From assembly GCF_001485495.1 (NCBI RefSeq), contig NZ_BCNF01000100.1, positions 1 through 33,703 on the forward strand: a stretch of DNA of 33,703 nt, written 5' to 3'. The DNA comes from Gordonia desulfuricans NBRC 100010. GTDB taxonomy: Bacteria > Actinomycetota > Actinomycetes > Mycobacteriales > Mycobacteriaceae. The notes under the pieces were generated by a model. It saw only the letters and a list, made by a program, of their open reading frames with translations, had not been told where the DNA came from and did not search any database. Shown here piece by piece: positions 15,222 through 23,017 of the stretch (positions are counted from its first letter, which is position 1; each line of letters starts with the position of its first letter). The position numbers and the translations under genes are program-made.

Positions 15222-15872
15222 ATGTCGGTGTCCGACACCACGACGCCCGATCCGTCGAACCAGCCCTCCGGGGCGGCCGACGCCGCGACCACGCCACTGC
15301 CCGGCGCGCCCGCTCCCGCCCCGATGACCGTCGGCGCAGCCGGGGTTCCCCCGACCGACCCGACCGCCCCGATCACCCCGACCGCCCCGACCGACCCGAT
15401 CACGCCGAGCGGCCCGATCACGCCGAGCGGCCCGACCGGTCAGGTGCCGGTGGCGCCGGCCGAACCGGCGCAGCCGGGCCCGGGTCTGCCGGACAAGACC
15501 AAGAACGCGATCATCGCCGGCGGCATCGGACTCGCCGTCGGGTTCGGTCTGCTCGGCTTCGGTGCCGGCTATGTGGTCGGTGACTCCGGGTCGTCGCAGA
15601 CCACCCAGCAGTCCCCGTTCGGCGGGGGCGGCAACGGCCAGATGCCCGGCGGCGGGATGAACGGTCAGATGCCCGGCGGTGGCATGGGCCAGATGCCCGG
15701 TAACGGTCAGATGCCGGGGACCGCCAACGGCCAGATGCCCGGGCAGGGCCAGAACGGGCAGGGCCAGAACGGGCAGGGCCAGAACGGACAGGGCCAGAAC
15801 GGACAGGGCCAGAACGGGCAGGCCCCGACCACCACCCCGTCGCAGTCCGACGGTCAGACCCAGACCAGCTGA
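15222..15872 (+). CDS. Single-pass membrane protein with Pro-rich and Gly/Gln/Met repeat regions
   Basis: A 216-residue protein of low complexity flanking one transmembrane helix. Residues 1-90 are Pro/Thr/Ala-rich with repeated P-I-T-P-S-G units. A helix with glycine pattern follows (NAIIAGGIGLAVGFGLLGFGAGYVVG, about 95-120). The C-terminal 95 residues consist of repeats: N-G-Q-M-P-G units, then five exact GQGQN pentapeptides coded by 15-bp DNA repeats, then a Thr/Ser/Gln tail. The membrane orientation cannot be fixed from sequence, though the repeats may be outside the membrane. No family recognised; it could be a wall-spanning or scaffold-like protein. The open frame, ATG with preceding GAGAG, and a strong terminator just after the stop support a real gene. 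Confidence 0.75.
   Translation: MSVSDTTTPDPSNQPSGAADAATTPLPGAPAPAPMTVGAAGVPPTDPTAPITPTAPTDPITPSGPITPSGPTGQVPVAPAEPAQPGPGLPDKTKNAIIAGGIGLAVGFGLLGFGAGYVVGDSGSSQTTQQSPFGGGGNGQMPGGGMNGQMPGGGMGQMPGNGQMPGTANGQMPGQGQNGQGQNGQGQNGQGQNGQGQNGQAPTTTPSQSDGQTQTS
15741..15815 (+). repeat. 15-bp tandem repeat, five copies, coding for GQGQN
   Basis: Five contiguous 15-bp units read GGGCAGGGCCAGAAC; units 4 and 5 begin GGACAG instead. They encode GQGQN five times inside the membrane repeat protein. Length is a multiple of three, so copy-number change would keep the frame. Confidence 0.93.
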
Positions 15873-15873
15873 G

Positions 15874-15917
15874 TCCGGCACGCTCCGGGTCTCGCGGTGG
15901 ACCCGGAGCCTGCCGGA
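15874..15917. terminator. Strong bidirectional terminator hairpin
   Basis: Left arm TCCGGCA-C-GCTCCGGGTC (15874-15891) pairs with GACCCGGAGC-C-TGCCGGA (15900-15917) across an 8-nt loop, with a single internal mismatch. It fills the space between the convergent repeat-protein and ATPase genes. Confidence 0.8.
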
Positions 15918-15922
15918 GGCGG

Positions 15923-18208
15923 CTACTGGTCGAGTCGTCGTTCGGCGTAGGCCCGGAGGTTCTCCACCTGGTCGGGATCCAGTGACGGCCGGACCCGGGT
16001 GCGGGCGTCGGCGATGTCGTCGGCGGTGACCGTCGCGGCGTCGATGTTGCGGCGCATCGCCGCCAGTGCCGACTCCCGCAGCAACGCCGAGCAGTCCGCG
16101 GCGGAGTAGCCGTCGAGATCGGCGGCGAGGTCGTCGAGGTCGATGTCGTCGGCGAGGGGCACCGACTTGCCCGATGTCCGCAGGATGTCGCCGCGCGCTG
16201 CCTCGTCCGGCGGCGGCACGAACACCAGGCGTTCGAGCCGTCCCGGCCGCAGCAGTGCCGGGTCGATCAGGTCGGGCCGGTTGGTGGCACCGAGCACCAC
16301 CACGTCCTGCAGGGGTTCCACACCGTCGAGTTCGGTCAGCAATGCCGCGACCACGCGGTCGGTGACCCCGGAGTCGGTGGACTGCCCGCGCCGCGGGGCG
16401 AGTGCGTCCACCTCGTCGAGGAAGATCAACGACGGCGCGGATTCCCTTGCGCGAGAGAATAGGTCGCGTACCGCCCGCTCGGAGGCGCCCACCCACTTGT
16501 CCATCAGTTCGGCACCCTTGACGGTGTGCACCGACAGCCGGCCCGACGCCGCGAGCGCCCGCACCACGAAGGTCTTCCCGCAGCCGGGCGGACCGAACAA
16601 CAGCACCCCGCGCGGCGGGTCCACCCCGAGCCGGGCGAAGGTGTCGGGATGCTGCAACGGCCACAGCACCGCCTCGGTGAGTGCCTGCTTGGTCTCCACC
16701 ATGTCGCCGACGTCGTCGAGGGTGATCGAACCCAGTGCCACCTCGGGGGATTCGGCCCGTGACACCGGCCGGATCACCTCGAGTGCGCCCTGCAGGTCGG
16801 CGTCGGACAGGGTCGGTGCCGGCCGGTCGGGGCTGTCGGTGCGGGTGTACCGGGCCGCGGCCCGCAGCGCCGCCTCTCGGGCCAGCGCCGCGAGATCGCC
16901 GGCGACGAAGCCGGGGGTGCGGGCGGCCACCGTCGACAGGTCGAGGTCGCCGTCGGTCGGTACTCCGCGGAGGATCGCCGCGAGCAGTTTGGCGCGGACC
17001 GCAGCATCGGGCAGGCCGATCGTCAGCTCGCGGTCACACAGATCCGGATCACGAAGGCGCGCATCGATGTTCGCCGGCTCGGAGCTCGTCGCAACCAGTG
17101 CGATCGTCGGCCGCTGGGCGTCGTGCGCGGCCAGTGCGGTACGCAGTGCGTCCAGGATCAGGGTGGACACCGGTTCGGGCTCGTCGGGCAGCAGGGCGTC
17201 GATGTCGGTGATCAGCAGGACGCCGCCGCCGGACAGGGTACCGATGGCGTCGGTGACCGCACGCAACCGCGAATTCGCCTCGGTGGCACCGACTGTCGGT
17301 CCGTCGACGACGGCGAGTGGGCGACCTGCGACCACCGACCGCACCACCGTCGTCTTGCCGACCCCGGCCGGTCCGGTCAGGATCACACCGAGATGCGGTG
17401 TGGCGCCGAGGGTTCGGAGTACCTCGGGCTCGTCGAGGGTGATGGTCAGCCATTCGGTGAGCCGGGCGACCTGTGCGTCGACGCCCACCAGTTCGGCCAC
17501 CGGGCGCGGTGGTTCGGACCCCTGCGGTGATCCCGGGACCGATTGGGCGGCAGGCGGTGTCGTCTGAGTGGCCGCCGAGGCCGAGGCCGAGGGTGTCGTC
17601 AGCGGTGCGCCCGCCGATGCTCCGTCGGACCCGGTGCCGACGGGGTCACCACCCACCGTTGCCCACAGCACCGCGGTGTTGGGTTGCACACTGACCGGGC
17701 CGCCCGGCTCGGTGGCCGAGACCGTGAGCAGTTCGTTGGTCCAGGTGATGCCCACCGACCGGGCCAGCGTGCGGGTGGCCTCGGCGGCGGTGAGCTCGGG
17801 GCCCAGATCCCGGGGCAGCAGCGACACCGCATCGCCCACCGACAGCACCTTGCCCAGCAGTGCGCGTCGCAGGGTGGCGGGGTCGGCGCCGTGGGTGGCC
17901 AGCGCCGAGCCGGTGACGATCACCCGGTTCGCACCGTGCACCGGCACCGGGGCGATCACCACGGTCGCGTTCTCCCGCACACCGGCATTGGAGAAGGTGA
18001 TGTCGTCGAGCAGGATCGTGCCGGTCGGGGCGTCGTCGGCGGCAGCGGCGGCCACCGCCGCGGTCACCCGTGCACCGGTGATGCTGACCGCGTCCCACTC
18101 GCGCAGTCCGAGTGCGGTGAGCACCTCGCGGTGGACACGGACGATGCCGCGGCGGGCGTCGGCGGCGGACGGATTGAGTCGGGCGGTGAGCGTCAGCTGC
18201 GCGGTCAC
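15923..18208 (-). CDS. p97/VAT-like double AAA+ ATPase (Rv0435c-like)
   Basis: A 761-residue protein in the Cdc48/VAT arrangement: N-domain (about 1-190, double-psi-barrel type), a Ser/Thr/Pro-rich linker (190-235), then two AAA modules. Module 1 has Walker A GPAGVGKT (279-286), but its Walker B reads LLITDID, with Ile336 where the catalytic Glu should be; it also lacks the sensor-1 Asn (Ser375 region) and the RPGR arginine finger, and its pore loop has Pro-Thr-Val-Gly. Module 2 is canonical: GPPGCGKT (539-546), pore loop KWVG (571-574), LIFLDE (Glu599), ATNRPD with sensor Asn643, and LRPGRLER. So only module 2 is expected to hydrolyse ATP. The family unfolds or extracts proteins; substrates are unknown here. 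It starts with GTG overlapping the pssA stop (GTGA). Confidence 0.9.
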   Translation of the reverse strand: MTAQLTLTARLNPSAADARRGIVRVHREVLTALGLREWDAVSITGARVTAAVAAAAADDAPTGTILLDDITFSNAGVRENATVVIAPVPVHGANRVIVTGSALATHGADPATLRRALLGKVLSVGDAVSLLPRDLGPELTAAEATRTLARSVGITWTNELLTVSATEPGGPVSVQPNTAVLWATVGGDPVGTGSDGASAGAPLTTPSASASAATQTTPPAAQSVPGSPQGSEPPRPVAELVGVDAQVARLTEWLTITLDEPEVLRTLGATPHLGVILTGPAGVGKTTVVRSVVAGRPLAVVDGPTVGATEANSRLRAVTDAIGTLSGGGVLLITDIDALLPDEPEPVSTLILDALRTALAAHDAQRPTIALVATSSEPANIDARLRDPDLCDRELTIGLPDAAVRAKLLAAILRGVPTDGDLDLSTVAARTPGFVAGDLAALAREAALRAAARYTRTDSPDRPAPTLSDADLQGALEVIRPVSRAESPEVALGSITLDDVGDMVETKQALTEAVLWPLQHPDTFARLGVDPPRGVLLFGPPGCGKTFVVRALAASGRLSVHTVKGAELMDKWVGASERAVRDLFSRARESAPSLIFLDEVDALAPRRGQSTDSGVTDRVVAALLTELDGVEPLQDVVVLGATNRPDLIDPALLRPGRLERLVFVPPPDEAARGDILRTSGKSVPLADDIDLDDLAADLDGYSAADCSALLRESALAAMRRNIDAATVTADDIADARTRVRPSLDPDQVENLRAYAERRLDQ

Positions 18209-19239
18209 GTCGTCGGATCTCCCGGCTTGTCGGTCGGCGCACCGGACGTCGACGGGGGGCGCCGGCCGGTGGGCCGGTGCAGTCCCAGCCGGCCATCGGA
18301 TTTCTTCATCGTCTGCCGCCGGCCCGGGATGATCCGACGGCCGGGCTGGCTGCGGGCGAGTGCACGCCGCTCGGCGCGGCGTTCGCGCGGCGGGGCATCC
18401 CAGTGCTCGGGACGCGAGGCCACCCAGCGGCGGTTGCGCCACGCGAACGGGATGTGCGCGGCGTACAGGCCGATCAGGATCATCATCAGCACATACGGGT
18501 AGGTCAGCAGCAGTGCCGCCCCGATCGCGACCAGGATCAGCAGCACCGGCAGCGCCCGCGGCGACACCTTGGATGCCTTGAACGAGTACGTGGGGACCCG
18601 GCTGACCGCGAGGAGCGCCACCAGCAGCAGCCACGCCCCGATCGCGGTGTTCGACGTCCACCAGCCGTCGCCGAACTGCTGGTACAGGCCGATCGGGAGC
18701 AGCGCACAGATCGCGGCGGCCGGTGCGGGCACCCCGACGAAGAAGTCCCGGGTGTAGCCGGGGGCGTCGTCGTCGTCGAGCAGGGTGTTGAACCGGGCCA
18801 GCCGCAGCACGATGGCGCAGCAGTAGATCAGCCCGATGCCCCAGCCGATGTCGGAGCCGTCGAGCAGGGCGAAGTACACGATGCCCGCCGGCACCACGCC
18901 GAAGTTGATCGCATCGGCCAGGGAGTCGATCTCGGCGCCCATCTTGGTGGTCGCACCCATCATCCGGGCCACGCGCCCGTCGATGCCGTCGAGCAGTGCG
19001 GCGGCCACGAGCAGCGCCATCGCCGCGTTCACGTTGCCGTTGACGGCGAAGCGGATCGCCGTCATCCCCGCGCAGATGGCGAGGATGGTGAGTGCCGACG
19101 GGACGAACATCCGCGACGCCGACGCCTGCCGCCGGATCCGCGACTGCTGATCGGCGGTGGTACGGCGGCCGGTACGTGAGGCCACCCGGGCGGTGGGGGT
19201 ACGCGCCGCCCCGGGTTTGCGGTCCGGACGAGCGTTCAT
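18205..19239 (-). CDS. pssA: CDP-diacylglycerol-serine O-phosphatidyltransferase
   Basis: Makes phosphatidylserine from CDP-diacylglycerol and serine in the membrane. The 344-residue product carries the complete CDP-alcohol phosphotransferase motif D84-G-I-D-G-R-V-A-R...G101-A-E-I-D105-S-L-A-D109, with all metal-binding Asp residues. About eight membrane helices follow (e.g. FFVGVPAPAAAICALLPIGLYQQF, RALPVLLILVAIGAALLLTYPYVLMMILIGLY). A basic N-terminus (about 45 residues) and a 75-residue basic, hydrophilic C-terminus extend beyond the core. Its product is the substrate of the neighbouring psd enzyme. The ATG is two bases after the psd stop, and its own stop overlaps the ATPase start, so psd, pssA and the ATPase are one transcript. 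Confidence 0.93.
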   Translation of the reverse strand: MNARPDRKPGAARTPTARVASRTGRRTTADQQSRIRRQASASRMFVPSALTILAICAGMTAIRFAVNGNVNAAMALLVAAALLDGIDGRVARMMGATTKMGAEIDSLADAINFGVVPAGIVYFALLDGSDIGWGIGLIYCCAIVLRLARFNTLLDDDDAPGYTRDFFVGVPAPAAAICALLPIGLYQQFGDGWWTSNTAIGAWLLLVALLAVSRVPTYSFKASKVSPRALPVLLILVAIGAALLLTYPYVLMMILIGLYAAHIPFAWRNRRWVASRPEHWDAPPRERRAERRALARSQPGRRIIPGRRQTMKKSDGRLGLHRPTGRRPPSTSGAPTDKPGDPTT

Positions 19240-19241
19240 GT

Positions 19242-19964
19242 TCAGCCCTGCGGTTCGAGGCTCGCGAGCAGGGTCTCGGCGCCGACGGTCCGCTGCCCGA
19301 TCCGGACCTGCTGTGTGGTGCCCGGGGGCAGGTAGACGTCGACGCGTGAACCGAATCGGATCAGTCCGTAGGTCTCGCCGAGGGTCAGGTGGTCGCCGAC
19401 GACGGGATTGCAGACGATGCGGCGGGCGAGCAGTCCGGCGATCTGGACGACGGCGATGTCCTCGCCGCCGTGATCGGGGCGGATCGTCATGGTGGTGCGT
19501 TCGTTGACGTCGCTCGCATCGGGCAGGTCGGCGGAGACGAACCGGCCCGGGGTGTGGGTCACCGAGGTGACCGTCCCGGCCACGGGAACCCGCTGCACGT
19601 GCACGTCGAACAGGGACAGGAACACCGACACGCGGGGCCGGGGGTCGGGACCGAGACCCGACTCGGCCGGCGGAACGGCCTCGTCGACCAGGCAGACCTG
19701 GCCGTCGGCGGCCGCCACCACGGCGTCGGTCTCGGTGGGCGGTACCCGGTCGGGGTGCCGGAAGAACGCCGCACATGCGCCGGCCGTGAGTGCCGCGGGA
19801 ACCGAGATCCACCGATGACGACGCCCGGCGACGGCCACCGCCGACGCCGCGGCGACGAACGGAAGACCGGCCGGATGGACCGGTGGGACGGTCTCGCGAA
19901 CCAGCTCGACCAGGTGTGCGGGTGACAGACCGTCTGGTGCGTCCGGTCGCGGGCGCCTCGCCAC
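19242..19964 (-). CDS. psd: Phosphatidylserine decarboxylase proenzyme
   Basis: Converts phosphatidylserine to phosphatidylethanolamine; the enzyme processes itself to form a pyruvoyl group. The 240-residue protein shows one or two N-terminal membrane segments, AAADGQV with Asp87, the FDVHVQRVP strand with His122, ERTTMTI, and near the C-terminus the cleavage motif [11 protein letters not shown] (Gly205-Ser206), which is F-G-S rather than the L-G-S-T of E. coli but standard for the short actinobacterial type. The start is GTG at 19964 with AGAGGA upstream. It is first in the psd-pssA-ATPase transcript, so both aminophospholipid enzymes are made together. Confidence 0.92.
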   Translation of the reverse strand: MARRPRPDAPDGLSPAHLVELVRETVPPVHPAGLPFVAAASAVAVAGRRHRWISVPAALTAGACAAFFRHPDRVPPTETDAVVAAADGQVCLVDEAVPPAESGLGPDPRPRVSVFLSLFDVHVQRVPVAGTVTSVTHTPGRFVSADLPDASDVNERTTMTIRPDHGGEDIAVVQIAGLLARRIVCNPVVGDHLTLGETYGLIRFGSRVDVYLPPGTTQQVRIGQRTVGAETLLASLEPQG

Positions 19965-19985
19965 GGCTCATCCTCTCGCTGGTGT

Positions 19986-20009
19986 GACCGCGCCGAGACC
20001 GGCGCGGTC
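19986..20009. terminator. Hairpin between moeA and psd
   Basis: GACCGCGCC (19986-19994) and GGCGCGGTC (20001-20009) form a perfect 9-bp stem around a 6-nt loop. It lies 80 bp after the moeA stop and 22 bp before the psd start on the minus strand, so it may end the moeA transcript or lie in the psd leader. The rest of 19965-20089 shows nothing else. Confidence 0.5.
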
Positions 20010-20089
20010 CGTCCAGCTTAGAGCGCCCGGTGCGGCGCGCTCCACCGGTCCGCGGGTGGGGTGCCGACAGGTCGGTCGCAGGTGCGGCG

Positions 20090-21343
20090 TCAGAGCACGA
20101 TCACGTCGACGGACTCGCCCGCGGCCACCGCGGTGACCTCCACCGGGACGTCGATCAGTGCATTCGCCTCGGCGAGGAACCGCAGGTGGTGGCTGCCCGG
20201 CGGGCCGATCGGCACCACCTGGGCCCCGTCGGGGGTCTCGGTGATCACCCCGCGCATGAACTGGCGTTTGTTCACCGGGGACCGCAGGTCGGCGGTGAGT
20301 CGTGCGGTGACGCGTCGTCGGCCGTCGGGCAGGGCCATCGCGGTCCGCAGGGCGGGGCGGATGAACACCTCGAACGACACCAGCGAACTGACCGGATTGC
20401 CGGGCAGGGTGATGATCGGTACCCGTCGGCCGACCGGCGTGAGGAGCACCCCGGCGCCCTGCGGCATGCCGGGCTGCATCGCGACCTTGACGAACTCGAC
20501 GGCGTGACCGGTGTCGGCCGGGTCGGTGAGGGCCTCCTTGACCACCTCGAATGCGCCGGCGCTGACCCCGCCGGAGGTGATGATCAGGTCCGCGTCCCCC
20601 GCGGTGGCGTCGAGCTTCGCCAGGAACTGCGGCACGTCGTCGGGCACGAAATGCTCGTGCCGGCCGAGGGCACCGGCCTCGCGTGCGGCCGCGGCCAGCA
20701 TGGCGCCGTTGGACTCGTAGATCTGTCCGTGCTGCAGCGGGGTGCCGGCCGCCACGAGCTCGGAACCGGTGGACAGCACCACCACCCGCAGCCGGCGCGC
20801 GACGTTCACCTCGGCGATCCCGAGCGCGGCGAGCAGACCGATCTGGGGGGCGCCGAGCGTGGCACCCGCGGCGAGTGCCACCTCGCCCGCGGTGATGTCG
20901 GAGCCGGCGCGGCGGATGTGTCTGCCCGCGGTGGGGGCCGCGTGGAAGCTGACCGTCCCCGATGACACGGAATCGGCGCCGGGCGCGAACGAGGCGTCGG
21001 TGTCCTCCACCGGGACCACCGCGTCGGCGCCGTCGGGCAGCGGGGCGCCGGTCATGATCCGGTGGGCGGTGCCCGGGGCGAGGGCCACGGCATCGGTCCG
21101 GCCGGCCGGGATGTCGGCGGCCACCGGCAGGCGCACCGGGGCGTCGGGGGTGGCACCGGCGAGGTCGGCCGCTCGCACCGCGAACCCGTCCATCGCCGAA
21201 TTGTCGAAGCCCGGCAACGAGATCGGTGCGACGACGTGGTCGAGGAGTCCCGACCCGTGGGCGTCGGCCACCGCAAGGCGGACGGGGTCGGGTGCGGCGA
21301 ACAATGCCGCGATGGTCTGCTGATGCTCGGCCACGGAACGCAT
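20090..21343 (-). CDS. moeA: Molybdopterin molybdenumtransferase
   Basis: Inserts molybdate into adenylylated molybdopterin to finish the molybdenum cofactor. The 417-residue protein has the N-terminal MoeA region with PGFDNSAMDGFAVRAADL, GRAHRI-like TAHRIMTGAPLPDGADAVVPVED, the MogA-like fold with LSTGSELV, ESNGAML, IITSGGVSAGAFEVVKEAL, and GLPGNPVS-type ITLPGNPVSSLVSFEVF, and a C-terminal beta domain ending ESVDVIVL. I prefer the ATG at 21343 (MRSVAEHQ), which matches the start of mycobacterial MoeA2; an ATG four codons upstream is possible. No other moa/mog genes are near. Position beside psd matches M. tuberculosis Rv0438c. Confidence 0.93.
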   Translation of the reverse strand: MRSVAEHQQTIAALFAAPDPVRLAVADAHGSGLLDHVVAPISLPGFDNSAMDGFAVRAADLAGATPDAPVRLPVAADIPAGRTDAVALAPGTAHRIMTGAPLPDGADAVVPVEDTDASFAPGADSVSSGTVSFHAAPTAGRHIRRAGSDITAGEVALAAGATLGAPQIGLLAALGIAEVNVARRLRVVVLSTGSELVAAGTPLQHGQIYESNGAMLAAAAREAGALGRHEHFVPDDVPQFLAKLDATAGDADLIITSGGVSAGAFEVVKEALTDPADTGHAVEFVKVAMQPGMPQGAGVLLTPVGRRVPIITLPGNPVSSLVSFEVFIRPALRTAMALPDGRRRVTARLTADLRSPVNKRQFMRGVITETPDGAQVVPIGPPGSHHLRFLAEANALIDVPVEVTAVAAGESVDVIVL

Positions 21344-21372
21344 GACGCCCAGCATGCCATTGCGGTTGGGAC

Positions 21373-21385
21373 TAGATTCGCCCTA
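21373..21385 (+). promoter_or_regulatory. Likely leaderless promoter of the HAD phosphatase gene
   Basis: TAGATT (21373-21378) fits the actinobacterial TANNNT -10 element, and the ATG begins after six further bases, exactly where transcription would be expected to start. No ribosome-binding sequence precedes the ATG. Confidence 0.5.
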
Positions 21386-22182
21386 TGAGCCTGGGACTGC
21401 TGCTGGATATCGATGGGGTGATGGTCACCTCGTGGAAGGCGCTGCCGGGTGCCCTCGAGGCGGTGGCGACACTCGCCGAGCGGGGATATCCACGGATGTT
21501 CCTCACCAACACCACATCCCGGTCGCGTGGAGAGATCGCCGCCGCACTCGTCGAGTGCGGCTTCGACGTCGCACCCGACGAGATCCTCACCGCCGCCAAA
21601 CTCACCGCCGAATACCTCGCCCGCCACCACGCCGGCAAACGGGTGTGGGTGCTCAACGAGGGACCGATCGCCGAGGACATGACCGGGGTGCCGCTCACCG
21701 ACGACCCGGCGCAGGCACAGGTGGTGGTGCTCGGCGGTGCCGGTCCGGTGTTCACCCACAAGGCGCTGTCGACGGTGCTGGAACTGCAGCTGGCCGGGGT
21801 GCCGGTGATCGCCATGCACCGGTCGATGACATGGTCGACGGCGCAGGGGCTCTCGATCGACACCGGCGTCTACCTCGAGGGGCTGGAAAAGGCCACCGGA
21901 CGCAAGATCCGCGCCATCGGCAAACCGTCCCCGCTGGGGTTCCGGGCCGCGGTGGACCTGATGAACCTCGACCCGACACAGGTCGTGATGGTGGGCGACG
22001 ACATGCACAACGACGTGCTCGGCGCACAGGCGGCGGCGCTGATCGGCGTGCTGGTGCGGACCGGCAAGTTCCGGCAGGAAGCTCTGACGGCGTTGCAACG
22101 CGACGAGTTCGGGCCGGTGCCCGACCACGTCATCGACTCGATCGCGGATCTGCCCGCACTGCTGGCGAAGATCGACGGCTGA
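21385..22182 (+). CDS. HAD-superfamily subclass IIA phosphatase
   Basis: A 265-residue cytosolic hydrolase with all four HAD motifs: DIDGVMV (nucleophile Asp8, acid/base Asp10), FLTNTTSRS (motif II), GKPSPLGF with the motif-III Lys, and VMVGDDMHNDVLGAQ (motif IV acidic residues). The large cap after motif II and the closing motif order place it with NagD/LHPP/HDHD2-type IIA enzymes, which dephosphorylate small molecules such as sugar phosphates, nucleotides or phospholysine/phosphohistidine. The natural substrate cannot be told. It diverges from moeA with 41 bp between starts and appears to have a leaderless message. Complete, with no visible defects. Confidence 0.88.
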   Translation: MSLGLLLDIDGVMVTSWKALPGALEAVATLAERGYPRMFLTNTTSRSRGEIAAALVECGFDVAPDEILTAAKLTAEYLARHHAGKRVWVLNEGPIAEDMTGVPLTDDPAQAQVVVLGGAGPVFTHKALSTVLELQLAGVPVIAMHRSMTWSTAQGLSIDTGVYLEGLEKATGRKIRAIGKPSPLGFRAAVDLMNLDPTQVVMVGDDMHNDVLGAQAAALIGVLVRTGKFRQEALTALQRDEFGPVPDHVIDSIADLPALLAKIDG

Positions 22183-22312
22183 TCTCCCACGCGGCTGACA
22201 CGGCAACGATGTTGTCGCGCAACGGCTGTTGACGAGATCGACCAGTTCACGCAGCCGGCGTCGGGTGGTGGGCGCGTCGGAGGTGGTGGCGGTATCGAGT
22301 TCGGCCGGCGGA

Positions 22313-22359
22313 GATTTCGACTCGACTTGTCGCTGCGCTCCTCGTCGGCTCAATCATCG
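22313..22359 (+). repeat. Dispersed intergenic repeat, copy 1
   Basis: A 47-bp element starting GATTTCGACTCG and ending GGCTCAATCATCG. It aligns without gaps, at about three quarters identity, to the reverse complement of 33584-33630 and to the fragment at the right window edge. The centre has the repeated CGCT/GCGCTC pattern seen in many actinobacterial intergenic repeats. Confidence 0.75.
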
Positions 22360-22432
22360 TATGTTCTCGCCGGATCGAACGCCGTGTGTTCTCGTCGGCC
22401 CGATCGTCGTGTGTTGCTTGGTGATCGGGCGT
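22358..22432 (+). repeat. Degenerate 25-bp tandem repeat, three copies
   Basis: Units at 22358-22382, 22383-22407 and 22408-22432 share a CGTGTGTT start and a GATCG core (CGTATGTTCTCG..., CGTGTGTTCTCG..., CGTGTGTTGCTT...). Units 1 and 2 are closer to each other than to unit 3. Confidence 0.6.
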
Positions 22433-22493
22433 TGCCGCCGACGTCGACTCATCCGGTCGAGGTCTTCGACGCCGACGGCTTCGTGCGCGCCGA

Positions 22494-22952
22494 TCAGTTG
22501 CGCTCGGCGGCCTTCTTGATCTTGCCGAGGGTCTCGGCCATCCCGAGCTTGAGTTCGGCCTCGAAGTTCTCGGTGCCACCCATCATCTTGTCGACCAGCA
22601 GGGCCGAGATCTTCGTCGTCGACCCGCCCGGCACCTCGCGGCGTTCGGTCACGGTGACACCCGAGTCGGTGGGGGTGATGGTGTAACTCCACACCGTGCG
22701 GTTCTCCGCGACGCGGAAACCGATCTCCTCGTTGGGGGTGAAGCGCACCACCTTGGAGGTGGTCGGCCACACCAGCGGACCACGCTGGTTGATGTTGATC
22801 GTCTTGGTGCCCAAGGTGATCGGGCCGCGGATGATCATCTTCTTGCACTGCGGGCTCCACTCGCCCATGCGCTTGAGATCGGAGATCACCGACCACACCT
22901 GTGCCGGTGTTGCGTCGATGTCGATGGATGCCTCGATGAGCGGCGCGGCCAC
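22494..22952 (-). CDS. SRPBCC-fold protein (polyketide cyclase/dehydrase-like)
   Basis: A 152-residue protein of the START-like SRPBCC superfamily. The first strand and helix, PLIEASIDIDATPAQVWSVISDLKRMGEWSPQCKKMII, are diagnostic. The middle strands (TININQRGPLVWPTTSKVVRFTPNEEIGFRV, WSYTITPTDSGVTVTERREVPGG) and the long final helix (FEAELKLGMAETLGKIKKAAERN) complete the helix-grip fold, which forms a cavity for a hydrophobic ligand. Members bind lipids or polyketide intermediates, or act as cyclases; no catalytic residues can be assigned. It stands alone, with a well-formed promoter and a palindromic operator about 75-100 bp upstream, so it is probably induced by a specific ligand. Confidence 0.82.
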   Translation of the reverse strand: MAAPLIEASIDIDATPAQVWSVISDLKRMGEWSPQCKKMIIRGPITLGTKTININQRGPLVWPTTSKVVRFTPNEEIGFRVAENRTVWSYTITPTDSGVTVTERREVPGGSTTKISALLVDKMMGGTENFEAELKLGMAETLGKIKKAAERN

Positions 22953-23017
22953 GTCGTTCCCCCTCCGGGTAGGTGCACATACACAACAGGGCCGACTGTG
23001 TCGTCGGCCACAGGTGA

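Larger units (their letters stand above)
22183..22493. other. Gene-free interval with repeats
   Basis: I see no convincing gene in these 311 bp between the convergent HAD and SRPBCC genes. Short open frames exist on both strands but lack start sites and family features. The interval contains one copy of a dispersed 47-bp element (22313-22359) followed directly by a degenerate 25-bp tandem repeat (22358-22432). Confidence 0.7.

Noticed and set aside
15741-15815. CRISPR-like array
   Set aside because: The 15-bp units are contiguous without spacers and encode peptide repeats in frame.
15042-16664. 540-codon frame on the minus strand across the repeat protein and ATPase end
   Set aside because: It crosses a strong terminator, is low in complexity and Arg/Gly/His-rich, and lies out of frame with the clear ATPase.
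22358-22432. CRISPR-like array
   Set aside because: There are only three degenerate 25-bp units with no spacers and no cas genes.
22229-22579. Small frames on both strands in the HAD-SRPBCC gap
   Set aside because: No ribosome site, no family features, and composition explained by repeats and by the shadow of the SRPBCC gene.
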